A DNA stretch of 64,000 nucleotides, from positions 496,001 to 560,000 of the forward strand of contig NZ_RBAN01000001.1 in NCBI RefSeq assembly GCF_003626655.1. The letters are read 5' to 3'. Below, in pieces: positions 27,201 through 34,720 of this stretch (its first letter is position 1; each line of letters opens with the position of its first letter). The notes beneath the pieces were generated by a model, which was not told the DNA's origin, made no database searches, and saw only the letters and a program-made list of their open reading frames with translations. The stretch comes from Micromonospora costi. Its GTDB lineage: Bacteria > Actinomycetota > Actinomycetes > Mycobacteriales > Micromonosporaceae. A program made the position numbers and the translations under genes.

Positions 27201-27941
27201 CAGGCCGTGAGCGCCCTGAGCAGTCTCTACCGGTACAACTTCACGCCCGACCACGCCGCCTACCGGGAGGGCAACGTCATCCCGGGCGGTCGCTGGTTCG
27301 CCATGGACCACGAGTACGGGATGCTGATGACCACCTGGCCGCACGGCGGCGCCGACACCGCCGCCGGTGAGCCGGCGAGCTGGGCCGCCATGTACTTCAA
27401 CGAGGTGTGGACCGGCCAGGAGTACCAGGTCGCCGCGCACATGCTCCAGGAGGGCCTGGTCGACCAGGGGCTCACGCTCACCCGGGCGGTGCACGACCGG
27501 TACGCCGCCGGCAAGCGCAACCCGTACAACGAGATCGAGTGCGGGGACCACTACGCGCGGGCCATGGCCAGCCACGGCGTCTACCTCGCGGCGTGCGGGT
27601 TCGAGTACCACGGGCCCCGCGGCCACGTCGGGTTCGCACCGCGGGTCGGCCCGGACCGGTTCGCCGCCGCGTTCACCGCGGCGGAGGGGTGGGGCCTGTA
27701 CCGGCAGGAGCGCCACGGCGGGCATCTCACCGCCACCGTCGAGGTCCGGTACGGCCGCCTCCGGGTGGCCAGCGTCGCGCTGGCGGTGACGCGGACCCCG
27801 GCACGGGTGACCGTACGCCTGGGCAACCGCACGCTTCCGGTCCGTGACTGGTCGTGCCGGGACGGGCGTATTCTCGTTACCTTGGCCGCCGACGTCGTGG
27901 TCGGCCGGGGCGACGCCCTCCAGGTCATGGTCAACGGCTGA
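24258..27941 (+). CDS. Tat-exported GH116-type (DUF608/GBA2-like) glycosidase with two inserted beta modules
   Basis: A 1227-residue protein. The N-terminus has a short Cys-rich segment (DECCPGNAC) before a twin-arginine signal HRRRFLALSLGAAAG. Residues ~75-260 match the GH116 N-terminal domain (MPVGGGATGQLYLGGDGRLW). Residues ~271-431 and ~434-594 are two tandem copies of a module starting VFEDWERDTYDGWTVEG, known from fructan- and other glycan-active enzymes. The (alpha/alpha)6 catalytic domain (~700-1140) has GVYCCPGTCEHVWNYAQS, NTLDTVWYGKIAWITGMYVA and IECGDHYARAMASHG. GH116 enzymes are beta-glucosidases, beta-xylosidases or N-acetylglucosaminidases. It shares an operon with a metallochaperone GTPase. 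Substrate unknown. Confidence 0.85.
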   Translation: MAEQSYDECCPGNACSPHRRRFLALSLGAAAGTVLVGSRAEAAAALGVPEDRLVQVPADKALPPDWSAALHRRGEPTTYEGADLRWLGMPVGGGATGQLYLGGDGRLWNWDIFNRPAAGTTDAGYASPRQPDSPVRHGFALRTRSGGRVRTRALDATGFDDVRFTGQYPIGQVRYRASDSPVEVTLEAFAPFVPLSVADSTLPATILAYTLRNTSHRTVDATLLGYVENPVCLDTRSQRGITLRSAAFGDRSLRGVRFSAAEQTETTDRPDVVFEDWERDTYDGWTVEGTAFGAGPVLVSEIPDYMKRGGPLNATGQRLVTSHDFRGAAGDIGRADAPSGKLVSSPFTITRKSVRLSLGGGNHPGQTCVNVVVDGTVVATATGQDAEAMRTVHLDVAAYEGRSAVIEIVDAHGGAWGHVNCDRIVFTDAAPRPEIVFEDWERDTYDGWTVEGSAFGAGPVLVSEIPDYMKRFGDLGASGQRFVTSHDFRGSGGDSGRADAATGKLTSRPFTVERRYVNVAVGGGSHRGTTCVNLLVDGALVASVAGRDAEPVSLATMNVSAYQGRTAVIEIVDADTGGWGHVNVDRIVFSDVPTDTRPLDQVPDNGTLVLAALDGRAVTCPSLARWDTLDEVFAAEAGPAEVDGSLAGQAGSVSVPVRLAPGESSTVRFVLGWHFPVPDRVSLSFLRGSDTLRRHYATRFADARAVVEHVARDLDRLEADTRTWVKTWYTDATLPHWFLERTLAPASTLATNTCYLFDDGRFYGWEGVYCCPGTCEHVWNYAQSIARLFPQLERDTRGRVDLGIGFHPDTGQIGNRAEADMGWATDGQCGTILRCYREHLTAPDDAFLRTNWSRLRRALEWIMEHDLGPDGTVDGPQPNTLDTVWYGKIAWITGMYVAALRAGAEMADEVGQAEFAARCRALADSGSRYLSDELFNGEYFIQEIDPAHADAINSNRGCHIDQLFGQSLAGQLGLPRVVPEDQAVSALSSLYRYNFTPDHAAYREGNVIPGGRWFAMDHEYGMLMTTWPHGGADTAAGEPASWAAMYFNEVWTGQEYQVAAHMLQEGLVDQGLTLTRAVHDRYAAGKRNPYNEIECGDHYARAMASHGVYLAACGFEYHGPRGHVGFAPRVGPDRFAAAFTAAEGWGLYRQERHGGHLTATVEVRYGRLRVASVALAVTRTPARVTVRLGNRTLPVRDWSCRDGRILVTLAADVVVGRGDALQVMVNG
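25072..25670 (+). repeat. Internal direct duplication in the GH116 gene
   Basis: The 110-bp stretch 25072-25181 recurs at 25561-25670 with only two base differences, 489 bp apart in frame. It encodes the start of each of the two tandem ~163-residue modules. The remainder of the modules is more divergent, so recent gene conversion or selection has kept the first third nearly identical. Confidence 0.9.
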
Positions 27942-27943
27942 AA

Positions 27944-27984
27944 CGCGTCGGCGTTCGTCGCGACCCGTGTCGAACGCCGACGCG
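27944..27984 (+). terminator. Terminator of the GTPase-GH116 operon
   Basis: A perfect 14-bp stem (27944-27957 and 27971-27984) with a 13-nt loop begins 3 nt after the GH116 stop codon. Confidence 0.82.
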
Positions 27985-28018
27985 GCAAGGCCGTGACAAT
28001 TCCGTCATTTTTCGCCCG

Positions 28019-28056
28019 TAGGATGCCCAGTCCCCGCACCGGCCGTCGGTGCGGGG
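28019..28056 (+). promoter_or_regulatory. Probable -10 box and leader hairpin of the lacI-like gene
   Basis: TAGGAT (28019-28024) in a locally AT-rich stretch is a good -10 box; no clear -35 is seen. Starting 8 nt later a perfect 10-bp hairpin (28032-28041 and 28047-28056) would lie at the 5' end of the transcript, where it may stabilise the mRNA. It could instead be a second terminator for the upstream operon. A partial operator-like CGAGAAACGG (minus strand) lies further downstream. Confidence 0.45.
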
Positions 28057-28111
28057 ATCGGGCACCCGTTTCTCGGGCTCGTCATCGTAGGAACCGACCG
28101 GATGGAGGCGA

Positions 28112-29110
28112 ATGGCGACGATCTACGACGTGGCACGGCAGGCCCAGGTCTCGCCCGCGACGGTCTCGCGGGTGCTGAACGGACGTACCACCGTCGATCC
28201 AGCCATGGCCGCGCGGGTGCACGAGGCGATGCGGGACCTCGACTACCGGCCCAACGCGGTCGCCCGTAACCTGCGCCTGAGCCAGACCAGCCTCTGGGCG
28301 GTCATCATCTCCGACATCGGCAACCCCTTCTTCACCTCGATGGTGCGCGGGGTCGAGGACGTCGCGCAGAGCGCGGGCTACTCCGTGGTCCTGTGCAACA
28401 GCGACGAGGACCCGGAGAAGGAGTCCCGGTACATCGCGGCGGCGCTCGCCGAACGGATGGCCGGCGTCATCATCTCCACGTCGGGCCGCTCGACGGTGAT
28501 CAACCGGCTCGTCGAGGCCCGCATCCCGGTCGTGGCGATCGACCGCCAGCTGCGCGGCGTCACCATCGACACGGTGCTCGTCGACAACGTGCAGGGCGCG
28601 GAGCTGGCCACCACCCACCTGCTCGACAACGGCTACCAGCGGGTCGCCTGCATCACCGGCCCCCGCCGGATCTCCACGGCCGCCCAGCGTCTGCGCGGCT
28701 ACCAGCGGGCGCTGCGGGCGCGCGGGCGGGAGGCGACCGACGCCCTGGTGCGGTACGCGGACTTCCGCGAGGAGGGCGGCTACCGGGCCATGGCCTCGCT
28801 GCTGGACAGCGACAACCCGCCCGACAGCGTCTTCGCCACGAACAACCTGATGACCGTCGGCGCCGTCGAGTGTCTCGTCGACCGCGGCATCCGGGTTCCG
28901 GACGAGGTCGGCGTGGTCGGGTTCGACGACATCCCGTGGGCCCACCTGGTGCGGCCGTCGCTGAGCACCGTCTCCCAGCCGACGTACGACCTCGGGCGGG
29001 CCGCCGCCGTGCTGCTCACCGAGCGCATCGCCAACCCGTCGCGGCCCCCGTCGACGGTCACGCTCAGCACCGGGCTGCAGGTACGCGACAGTTCCACCGG
29101 CCCGGGCTGA
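28112..29110 (+). CDS. LacI-family transcriptional regulator
   Basis: A 332-residue repressor. The N-terminal HTH and hinge (TIYDVARQAQVSPATVSRVL, then AMRDLDYRPNAVARNLR) are followed by the periplasmic-binding-like effector domain (VIISDIGNPFFTSMVRGVED, VAIDRQLRGVTIDTVLVDN, GVVGFDDIPWAHLVRP). It lies between the GTPase-GH116 operon and the isomerase-kinase operon. Four matching CGRGAAATCGWT sites flank both units and the GH172 promoter, so it is the best local candidate for their repressor. The effector would be the sugar or an intermediate. It ends at a perfect 16-bp terminator. Confidence 0.92.
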   Translation: MATIYDVARQAQVSPATVSRVLNGRTTVDPAMAARVHEAMRDLDYRPNAVARNLRLSQTSLWAVIISDIGNPFFTSMVRGVEDVAQSAGYSVVLCNSDEDPEKESRYIAAALAERMAGVIISTSGRSTVINRLVEARIPVVAIDRQLRGVTIDTVLVDNVQGAELATTHLLDNGYQRVACITGPRRISTAAQRLRGYQRALRARGREATDALVRYADFREEGGYRAMASLLDSDNPPDSVFATNNLMTVGAVECLVDRGIRVPDEVGVVGFDDIPWAHLVRPSLSTVSQPTYDLGRAAAVLLTERIANPSRPPSTVTLSTGLQVRDSSTGPG

Positions 29111-29134
29111 CCGCGCGCCGGCCCGGAACGCGGG

Positions 29135-29175
29135 GAGACCGGGGAGCCTGCCCCAACCTCAGGCTCCCCGGTCTC
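29135..29175. terminator. Bidirectional terminator between lacI-like and isomerase genes
   Basis: A perfect 16-bp stem (29135-29150 and 29160-29175) with a 9-nt loop lies between converging genes. Confidence 0.87.
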
Positions 29176-29267
29176 GTCACCACCGCCCCCGCTGTCCCCG
29201 ACCGGAGGGCGGCCGTCCGGGCTCGGCGTCCCGGCGGGCCCTCGGGCCCGGCCGGGCCGCCGGTCAC

Positions 29268-30902
29268 TCAGAGGTTCACGTCGCCGCAGAGGTGCACCTG
29301 GACGCCGAGTTCGGCGAACATCGCGGCCTTCACCCGCAGCGCCCGGTCCGCGGTCTCCGCGTCCGGCGCGTAGGCGACGTTCACGTGGTTGGCCTTGTGG
29401 CGGGCCATCAGCTGGTCACGACCCACGCCGTGCAGGACAGCGTGCATGATCGGCCACTGCGGGTTCGTGGCCTGAAGCCGGCGCCGGGTCTCCTCCTCGG
29501 GCAGCTCGACGACGGTCGCGCGGCCCAGGTCGACGTGCAGCGCGCCGTCCATGATGAACACCCGCGACCAGACGATCTCGCCCGGCTTGGAGACCCCGCT
29601 CAGCGTGCCGCCACCCAGCGGGAAGAACATCGGCGGCTGCCGCATGCTGTACGACTTGTCGTACCCGCCGTTGTGGGAGGCGGGCACCGAACCCGAGATC
29701 TCGAACACCCACACGAAGTCGTCGCCGTACGTCTCGCCCCACCGAATGTCGTGCAGGGTGGTGGCCGGGTCGAGGCCCATGGCCGTCCAGATCCGGTTGG
29801 TGACCAGCGAGTCGACGGCCACCCCCTCGTCGACCTCGTTGAAGTGCGGCAGCGGCGCGCCCGCGTACAGCTCGCGGCTGCCGTCGCGGCTGCGCACCGG
29901 CGGCCGCTCGACGTTGTTGAGCAGCCCCTCGGCGAGGTCGCTGGCGGGAACCGTGTCCTTGAGGCCCTGCTGGTACTGGATGCCGACCGCGTCCAGGCCG
30001 AAGTCGTCGGCGATGCGCAGGGCGGCGATGTACATCTTGAACTGGCTCGTCAACTGGGCGTCGGTGAGTTCGGTCGCCTCGTCGGTGCCGGTGTGGAAGG
30101 TCATCCCGGCCTCGTCCAGCCACCGGCGCACCGCGTGCGCCTCCTCGTCGGGCACCCGCGCCATCTCGGCGACCAGCGCGCTCTGCGACAGCCGCTCCTT
30201 GTAGATGCCGAGTGGGTTGATCAGCTCGTCGTCGAAGATCGCGTTGTACATACCCATGCAGCCCTCGTCGAAGACGCCGATGATCGCCTTCTCCCGGGCC
30301 AGCTGGGTGGCCAGGGCCCGCCCGAGTTCGACCTCCGCGTCGTCCGGCAGGGCGGGCAGGTCGCGCACGTGGCTCGTGTCGTGGCGCAGCTCGCCGGTCT
30401 CCAGCCAGGTCCGCAGCCCGGCGACTGCCCAGTCGTCGGTGAAGTCGCGGCTCCACAGCGCGGAGTGCCGCACGCCCGCCTTGGTGAGGCTCGCCGTGAG
30501 GTTGAGCAGGCCGACCAGGCCCGGGAACTCGCCGCTCCAGTTGGCCACGATGAGGATCGGCCCCCGGTGGCTGCGCAGACCGGCCAGGACGTGGTGGCTG
30601 TACTGCCAGACCGCCTCGACCACGATGAGCGGCGCGTCGACGGGGATGTTCCGGAAGACCTCGATGCCGGCCCGCTGGCTGTCGATGAAGCCGTGGCCCT
30701 TGTCCGGGTCGAACGCGTGGCCGCGCTCGACCTTCCACCCGAGGGCGTTGACCGCGGCCGCCAGGTCGGTCTCCAGCTGCTGCTGGGTGGGCCAGCAGGT
30801 GACGTTCGCACTCGGCCGGAGATCGCCACTGGCCACGGTGTAGACGGTGCCGGGCGCCGCCGCGGGCGGCTCGGCCAGCACGGGCAGCGGGTAACTGGTC
30901 AT
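29268..30902 (-). CDS. L-fucose/D-arabinose-type ketol isomerase family protein
   Basis: A 544-residue cytosolic protein of the L-fucose/L-arabinose isomerase superfamily ([57 protein letters not shown]-terminal [12 protein letters not shown]). FucI-type enzymes interconvert L-fucose/L-fuculose and also D-arabinose/D-ribulose. It is shorter than E. coli FucI (591 residues), and I cannot assign its metal ligands with certainty. The start overlaps the kinase stop as ATGA, so isomerase and kinase are made together. No fuculose-phosphate aldolase gene is present nearby, which favours a pentose route (D-arabinose to D-ribulose to ribulose-5-phosphate). That route is inferred. Confidence 0.82.
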   Translation of the reverse strand: MTSYPLPVLAEPPAAAPGTVYTVASGDLRPSANVTCWPTQQQLETDLAAAVNALGWKVERGHAFDPDKGHGFIDSQRAGIEVFRNIPVDAPLIVVEAVWQYSHHVLAGLRSHRGPILIVANWSGEFPGLVGLLNLTASLTKAGVRHSALWSRDFTDDWAVAGLRTWLETGELRHDTSHVRDLPALPDDAEVELGRALATQLAREKAIIGVFDEGCMGMYNAIFDDELINPLGIYKERLSQSALVAEMARVPDEEAHAVRRWLDEAGMTFHTGTDEATELTDAQLTSQFKMYIAALRIADDFGLDAVGIQYQQGLKDTVPASDLAEGLLNNVERPPVRSRDGSRELYAGAPLPHFNEVDEGVAVDSLVTNRIWTAMGLDPATTLHDIRWGETYGDDFVWVFEISGSVPASHNGGYDKSYSMRQPPMFFPLGGGTLSGVSKPGEIVWSRVFIMDGALHVDLGRATVVELPEEETRRRLQATNPQWPIMHAVLHGVGRDQLMARHKANHVNVAYAPDAETADRALRVKAAMFAELGVQVHLCGDVNL

Positions 30903-32437
30903 GGGGCGACTCCTTCGGTGCGTGGGATCTCGCCGACAGCCGGCGGGCCGGCGGCCGGGAGACGGTCCTGACGTGCGGCGAGCGCGTGCGCGACCCGCCT
31001 GGTACTCGTGTAGAGCTCCCGGTAGAGCCCGTAGAGCTCGTCGTAGTCGGCGGCCAGCTCGGGCCGGGGCTGCCGGATCTCCTTGACCGGGTTCCACGCT
31101 TCGATCGAGACCGGCCACCCGGTCCGCGCGGCGAGGAAAGCCGCGCCGTAGCTCGCGCCGATGGTCTGCGACGGGATGACCTGGGGCCGCCCCGTGACGT
31201 CCGAGACGATCTGGGTCCACAGCCCGCCCTGGGTGCCGCCGCCGACCGCCACGACGCGCCGGATGTCGCCGCCGCTCGCCTCGATGGTCTCGATGTTGTG
31301 GCGTACGCCCAGGGCCGTCGCCTCGAGCGCGGCGCGGTACAGGTCGCCGCGGGTGTGCGAGACGGTGAGCCCGGCGAGGACCCCGCGGGCGTGCGGGTCG
31401 AGGATGGGCGTGCGCTCGCCGGCGAAGTACGGAAGCATGAGCAGCCCCCGCGCCCCCGGGCCGGACGCCTCGGCGAGCCGCAGCAGCTCCGGATAGTCGG
31501 GCGAGCCGAACAGCTCGCGCAGCCAGGCGGTGACCGCGCCCGAGGTGGCCAGGCCGCCGGCGAGGTTCCGCGTACCGGGCAGCGCGCCGACCGTCCCCCA
31601 GAGCGACGGGTTGCTCAGGCGGGCCGTGACGGTGTGGACCAGGAACATGGTGGTCCCGTACATCAGCATCAGGTCGCCGACGCCCTGGGCGCCCACGCTG
31701 ATCGCCTCGGACCAGGCGTCGATGGTGCCCGTCACGACGGGGACGCCGGCCGGCAGTCCGGCCTCCGCGGCGGCGCGCGCCGTCACCGTCCCGGCCACGT
31801 CGCCGGGCCAGCGCAGCGGCGGCAGGACCAGCTCGGGCGCGATCTCGCCGGCCCAGGGGGCGTACCAGTCCTGGCTCTCGGTGTCGTAGAGCGGCGTGCA
31901 CTGGCTCGCGGAGTGCTGGTCGAGCACATACCGGTCGGTGAGCTTCCACGCGAGCCACGAGCTGGGCATGAAGAGGCGCCGGGCCCGGGCGAAGACCTCG
32001 GGCTCGTTGTCGGCCACCCAGGCCACCTTGGCGCCCGCCGCCTGGCTGGACAGCGCCGAGCCGCACCGGCGCAGGATCTCCTCCGCGCCGAACCGCTCGG
32101 TGAGGCGGGCGATCTGCGGGGTCGAACGGGTGTCGACGCCGTAGAGGATGGCCGGCCGCAGCGGGACGTTGGCGGCGTCCGTGAGCAGCACGCACGGACC
32201 CATGCCGCTCACCCCGACGGCGACGACGTCGGCGTCGCCGGGTGCGAGCAACTCGCGCGTGAGCGCGACGAACTCCTGCCACCAGACGTCGGCGTCCATC
32301 TCCACCCAGCCCGGTCGCGGGCGGCTCACCTGATGCTCCCGGGTGGCCGATCGCAGGACCCGGCCGCCGGCGTCGACCAGGACACCCTTGCTGCTCGATG
32401 TGCCGATGTCGACACCGAGGACGGCCGCAACCTTCAT
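30899..32437 (-). CDS. FGGY-family carbohydrate kinase
   Basis: A 512-residue sugar kinase with the actin-like fold. The phosphate-binding loop is [20 protein letters not shown] (residues ~6-25), the catalytic Asp lies in [20 protein letters not shown], the FGGY-type signature region is [20 protein letters not shown], and adenosine contacts are in [20 protein letters not shown]. Members phosphorylate D-xylulose, ribulose, gluconate or fuculose. Coupling to the isomerase suggests it phosphorylates the ketose product, most simply D-ribulose. Two operator-like sites (32454 and 32584) lie upstream, about 130 bp apart, fitting repression by looping. The ribosome site is weak (GGAAC). Confidence 0.9.
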   Translation of the reverse strand: MKVAAVLGVDIGTSSSKGVLVDAGGRVLRSATREHQVSRPRPGWVEMDADVWWQEFVALTRELLAPGDADVVAVGVSGMGPCVLLTDAANVPLRPAILYGVDTRSTPQIARLTERFGAEEILRRCGSALSSQAAGAKVAWVADNEPEVFARARRLFMPSSWLAWKLTDRYVLDQHSASQCTPLYDTESQDWYAPWAGEIAPELVLPPLRWPGDVAGTVTARAAAEAGLPAGVPVVTGTIDAWSEAISVGAQGVGDLMLMYGTTMFLVHTVTARLSNPSLWGTVGALPGTRNLAGGLATSGAVTAWLRELFGSPDYPELLRLAEASGPGARGLLMLPYFAGERTPILDPHARGVLAGLTVSHTRGDLYRAALEATALGVRHNIETIEASGGDIRRVVAVGGGTQGGLWTQIVSDVTGRPQVIPSQTIGASYGAAFLAARTGWPVSIEAWNPVKEIRQPRPELAADYDELYGLYRELYTSTRRVAHALAARQDRLPAAGPPAVGEIPRTEGVAP

Positions 32438-32453
32438 GGCGCCACTGTTCCAG

Positions 32454-32466
32454 CAATCGATTTCCG
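32454..32466 (-). promoter_or_regulatory. LacI-type operator O3, kinase-isomerase operon
   Basis: On the minus strand CGGAAATCGATTGCTGG, with core AATCGATT at 32455-32462, 18 nt upstream of the kinase start. It shares GAAATCG(A/T)TTGCTGG with O2. It lies in the 338-bp gene-free interval 32438-32775, which also holds O4 and the PhoD leader. Confidence 0.7.
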
Positions 32467-32583
32467 AATCAAGACCGATCCGGCGGAGTCTTTCCGCGGC
32501 CGCCGGGAGCGCTCACTCCCCCATGCCGGCGTATGGCCTGTTCGGAAGGGGTGGTGGGCCGGTGCACGCGGGACCGGATCATC

Positions 32584-32597
32584 GGGAAATCGTTAAC
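32584..32597. promoter_or_regulatory. LacI-type operator O4, upstream of the kinase-isomerase operon
   Basis: GGGAAATCGTTAAC matches the consensus of O1-O3. A minus-strand -10-like TATCGC (about 32616-32621) lies 18 nt on the upstream side, the same promoter-to-operator distance as for O1 and O2. With O3 it could support a repression loop. Confidence 0.55.
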
Positions 32598-32775
32598 TCG
32601 CTTCGACCCTTGACGCGATAGCCCGTCGATCCCTCGGTCAGATCCGCCCGGACCCCACGGGGGGCAGATGTGCGCGCGCACGTACGCCGACGGCCTCCGT
32701 ACGGCCACCCGACGGCAACCTCGGTCCCAAGAATCAGAGGTGATCTTGAATAGACCCTCCTGAAGGGACCGTCGC

Positions 32776-34323
32776 ATGCCCACTTTCCATCGACGCGCAT
32801 TCCTCGGGCTCACGGGTGCGGCCGGAGCGGGTTTCGCGGCCGCCGTCGCCGGTTTCTCCTCGGCGCCGGCCTGGGCCGACCCCTCCTTCGCGGACAACCC
32901 GTTCACCCTCGGGGTCGCCTCCGGGGACCCCCTCCCGGACGGCGTCGTCCTGTGGACGCGCCTCGCGCCGGACCCGCTCGCCGTGGACGGGCTCGGCGGC
33001 ATGCCGCAGCGGCGCGTCACCGTGAGCTGGCAGGTCGCCGAGGACGAGCGTTTCCGCCGGGTCGTCCGCGCCGGGGCGGAGCACGCCATGCCGGAGCTCG
33101 GCCACTCGGTGCACGCCGAGGTCCACGGGCTCCGGCCCGACCGCGAGTACTACTACCGGTTCCGCGTGGGCAACCAGCTCAGCCCGGTCGGGCGGACCCG
33201 CACGGCGCCCGCGTACGACGCGAACCGTCGGCAGCTCGCCTTCGGCTTCGTCTCCTGCCAGAACCTGCCGGCCGGCTACTTCACGGCGTACCGGCACCTC
33301 GCCGAGGAGGACCTCGACCTGGTCCTGCACCTGGGCGACTACATCTACGAGGGGCCGGCCGCCGGCACGATCGGCCGCGCGCACCTGCCCGCCGCCGAGA
33401 TCTTCTCGCTGACCGACTACCGGATCCGGCACGCCCAGTACAAGACCGACCCGGACCTCCAGCTCGCGCACTCCCGGTTCGCCTGGGCGGTCACCTGGGA
33501 CGACCACGAGGTCGAGAACAACTACGCCGACGGCACCTCGGAGGACGCGGCGCAGTCGCCGGAGAGCTTCCTCCTGCGCCGGGCGGGCGCCTACCAGGCG
33601 TACTACGAGCACATGCCGCTGCGCCGCATGAGCATCCCGCACGGCCCGGACATGCGGCTGTACCGCCGGCTCCGATACGGCAACCTCGCCGAGTTCAACA
33701 TCCTCGACGGCCGCCAGTACCGCTCGGACCAGGTGCCCACCGGCATGGACGACCCGTCCCGCACGATGCTCGGCGGCGCCCAGGAGCAGTGGCTGCTCGA
33801 CGGGCTGTCCGCCTCCCGGGCCCGGTGGAACGTGCTCGGCAACCAGACGGTGATCGCGGAGGCCGACCGGGACCCGGGCCCCGGCAAGACGTTGTCCGAC
33901 GACAACTGGAGCGGCTACCCGGCCGCCCGGCAGCGCCTCTTCGACGGTGTGGTCCAGCGCGGCGTCGAGAACATGGTCGTCGTGACCGGTGACGCCCACT
34001 GCAGCATGGTCGCCGACCTCAAGCAGAACTTCGACGACCAGTCGTCGCGTACGGTCGGCGTCGAGTTCCTCGGCACCTCGATCACGTCCGGCGGCGACGG
34101 GGCCGACATGGACGGGCGCGGCACCGAGTGGCTCGCCAGCAACCCGCACATGCGCTTCTACAACGCCAAGCGCGGCTACGTCCGCTGCCAGCTCGACCAC
34201 CGGCAGTGGCGTACCGACTACCGCGTCGTGCCGTTCGTCACCGAGCAGGGCGCGCCGGTCTCCACCCGCGCCAGCTTCGTGGTGGAGAGTGGCCGGCCCG
34301 GCGTCCAGGTGGACACCCAGTAG
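32776..34323 (+). CDS. phoD: Alkaline phosphatase D, Tat-exported
   Basis: A 515-residue phosphodiesterase/phosphomonoesterase. A Tat signal HRRAFLGLTGAAGAG occupies residues ~5-36 (cleavage after PAWAD). It has the N-terminal PhoD beta domain (NPFTLGVASGDPLPDGVVLW) and the metallophosphatase core: HLGDYIYEGP, VTWDDHEVENNYADG and VVTGDAHCSMVADL. PhoD enzymes carry Fe/Ca centres and are released or wall-bound for phosphate scavenging. The ATG has AAGGGA 8 nt upstream. I see no convincing PhoP direct repeat in the leader. The gene is divergent from the kinase operon and ends at a perfect 16-bp terminator. Confidence 0.93.
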   Translation: MPTFHRRAFLGLTGAAGAGFAAAVAGFSSAPAWADPSFADNPFTLGVASGDPLPDGVVLWTRLAPDPLAVDGLGGMPQRRVTVSWQVAEDERFRRVVRAGAEHAMPELGHSVHAEVHGLRPDREYYYRFRVGNQLSPVGRTRTAPAYDANRRQLAFGFVSCQNLPAGYFTAYRHLAEEDLDLVLHLGDYIYEGPAAGTIGRAHLPAAEIFSLTDYRIRHAQYKTDPDLQLAHSRFAWAVTWDDHEVENNYADGTSEDAAQSPESFLLRRAGAYQAYYEHMPLRRMSIPHGPDMRLYRRLRYGNLAEFNILDGRQYRSDQVPTGMDDPSRTMLGGAQEQWLLDGLSASRARWNVLGNQTVIAEADRDPGPGKTLSDDNWSGYPAARQRLFDGVVQRGVENMVVVTGDAHCSMVADLKQNFDDQSSRTVGVEFLGTSITSGGDGADMDGRGTEWLASNPHMRFYNAKRGYVRCQLDHRQWRTDYRVVPFVTEQGAPVSTRASFVVESGRPGVQVDTQ

Positions 34324-34330
34324 GACGGGC

Positions 34331-34368
34331 CGGGCCCGGACCGCCGCGTCGCCGGCGGTCCGGGCCCG
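34331..34368 (+). terminator. Terminator of phoD
   Basis: A perfect 16-bp stem (34331-34346 and 34353-34368) with a 6-nt loop lies 8 nt after the phoD stop codon. Confidence 0.85.
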
Positions 34369-34401
34369 CGTGTCGGGGCCATCGACTCCTATGCTGGGGC
34401 G

Positions 34402-34689
34402 GTGGAACTGGCGTTCAGCGGCGACCTGTGGTTCTGGAGAGGACCGGCGCCGTGGCACTTCGTCACCGTGCCGGCCGACGAATGCCGCGAGCTGGAGGCG
34501 AGCAGCGCGCTGGTGAGCTACGGCTGGGGCATGATCCCGGTCACCGCCCGGATCGGCGCGACGGCCTGGAAGACCTCGCTGTGGCCGAAGGACGGCCGCT
34601 ACATCGTGCCGGTGCGGGCGTCGGTGCGGAAGGCCGAAGGGCTGGAGGTCGGTGACCCGGTGACGGTGCGACTGACCGTCGACGTCTGA
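34402..34689 (+). CDS. DUF1905 domain protein
   Basis: A 95-residue soluble protein beginning at GTG. The sequence MELAFSGDLWFWRGPAPWHF, then YGWGMIPVTARIGATAWKTS and LWPKDGRYIVPVRASVRKAE, matches the small DUF1905 beta-barrel family. That domain is often fused to a YdeI-type domain; here the two exist as separate proteins 24 kb apart (see 9639-10244). Function is unknown. It stands alone between the phoD terminator and a converging gene. No clear Shine-Dalgarno sequence is seen. Confidence 0.82.
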   Translation: MELAFSGDLWFWRGPAPWHFVTVPADECRELEASSALVSYGWGMIPVTARIGATAWKTSLWPKDGRYIVPVRASVRKAEGLEVGDPVTVRLTVDV

Positions 34690-34720
34690 CTCGCCCGCGC
34701 GCGTTCTCGGCGGCCGCCGC

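Noticed and set aside
28060..28085. CCGTTTCTCGGG upstream of the lacI-like gene as an autoregulatory operator
   Set aside because: It lacks the T of GAAATCG and has mismatches on both sides, so it is weaker than the four accepted sites.
29268..32437. Isomerase-kinase pair as an L-fucose catabolic operon
   Set aside because: Not excluded, but no fuculose-1-phosphate aldolase or lactaldehyde gene is nearby, and the linked GH172 family acts on furanosides. A pentose route is favoured.
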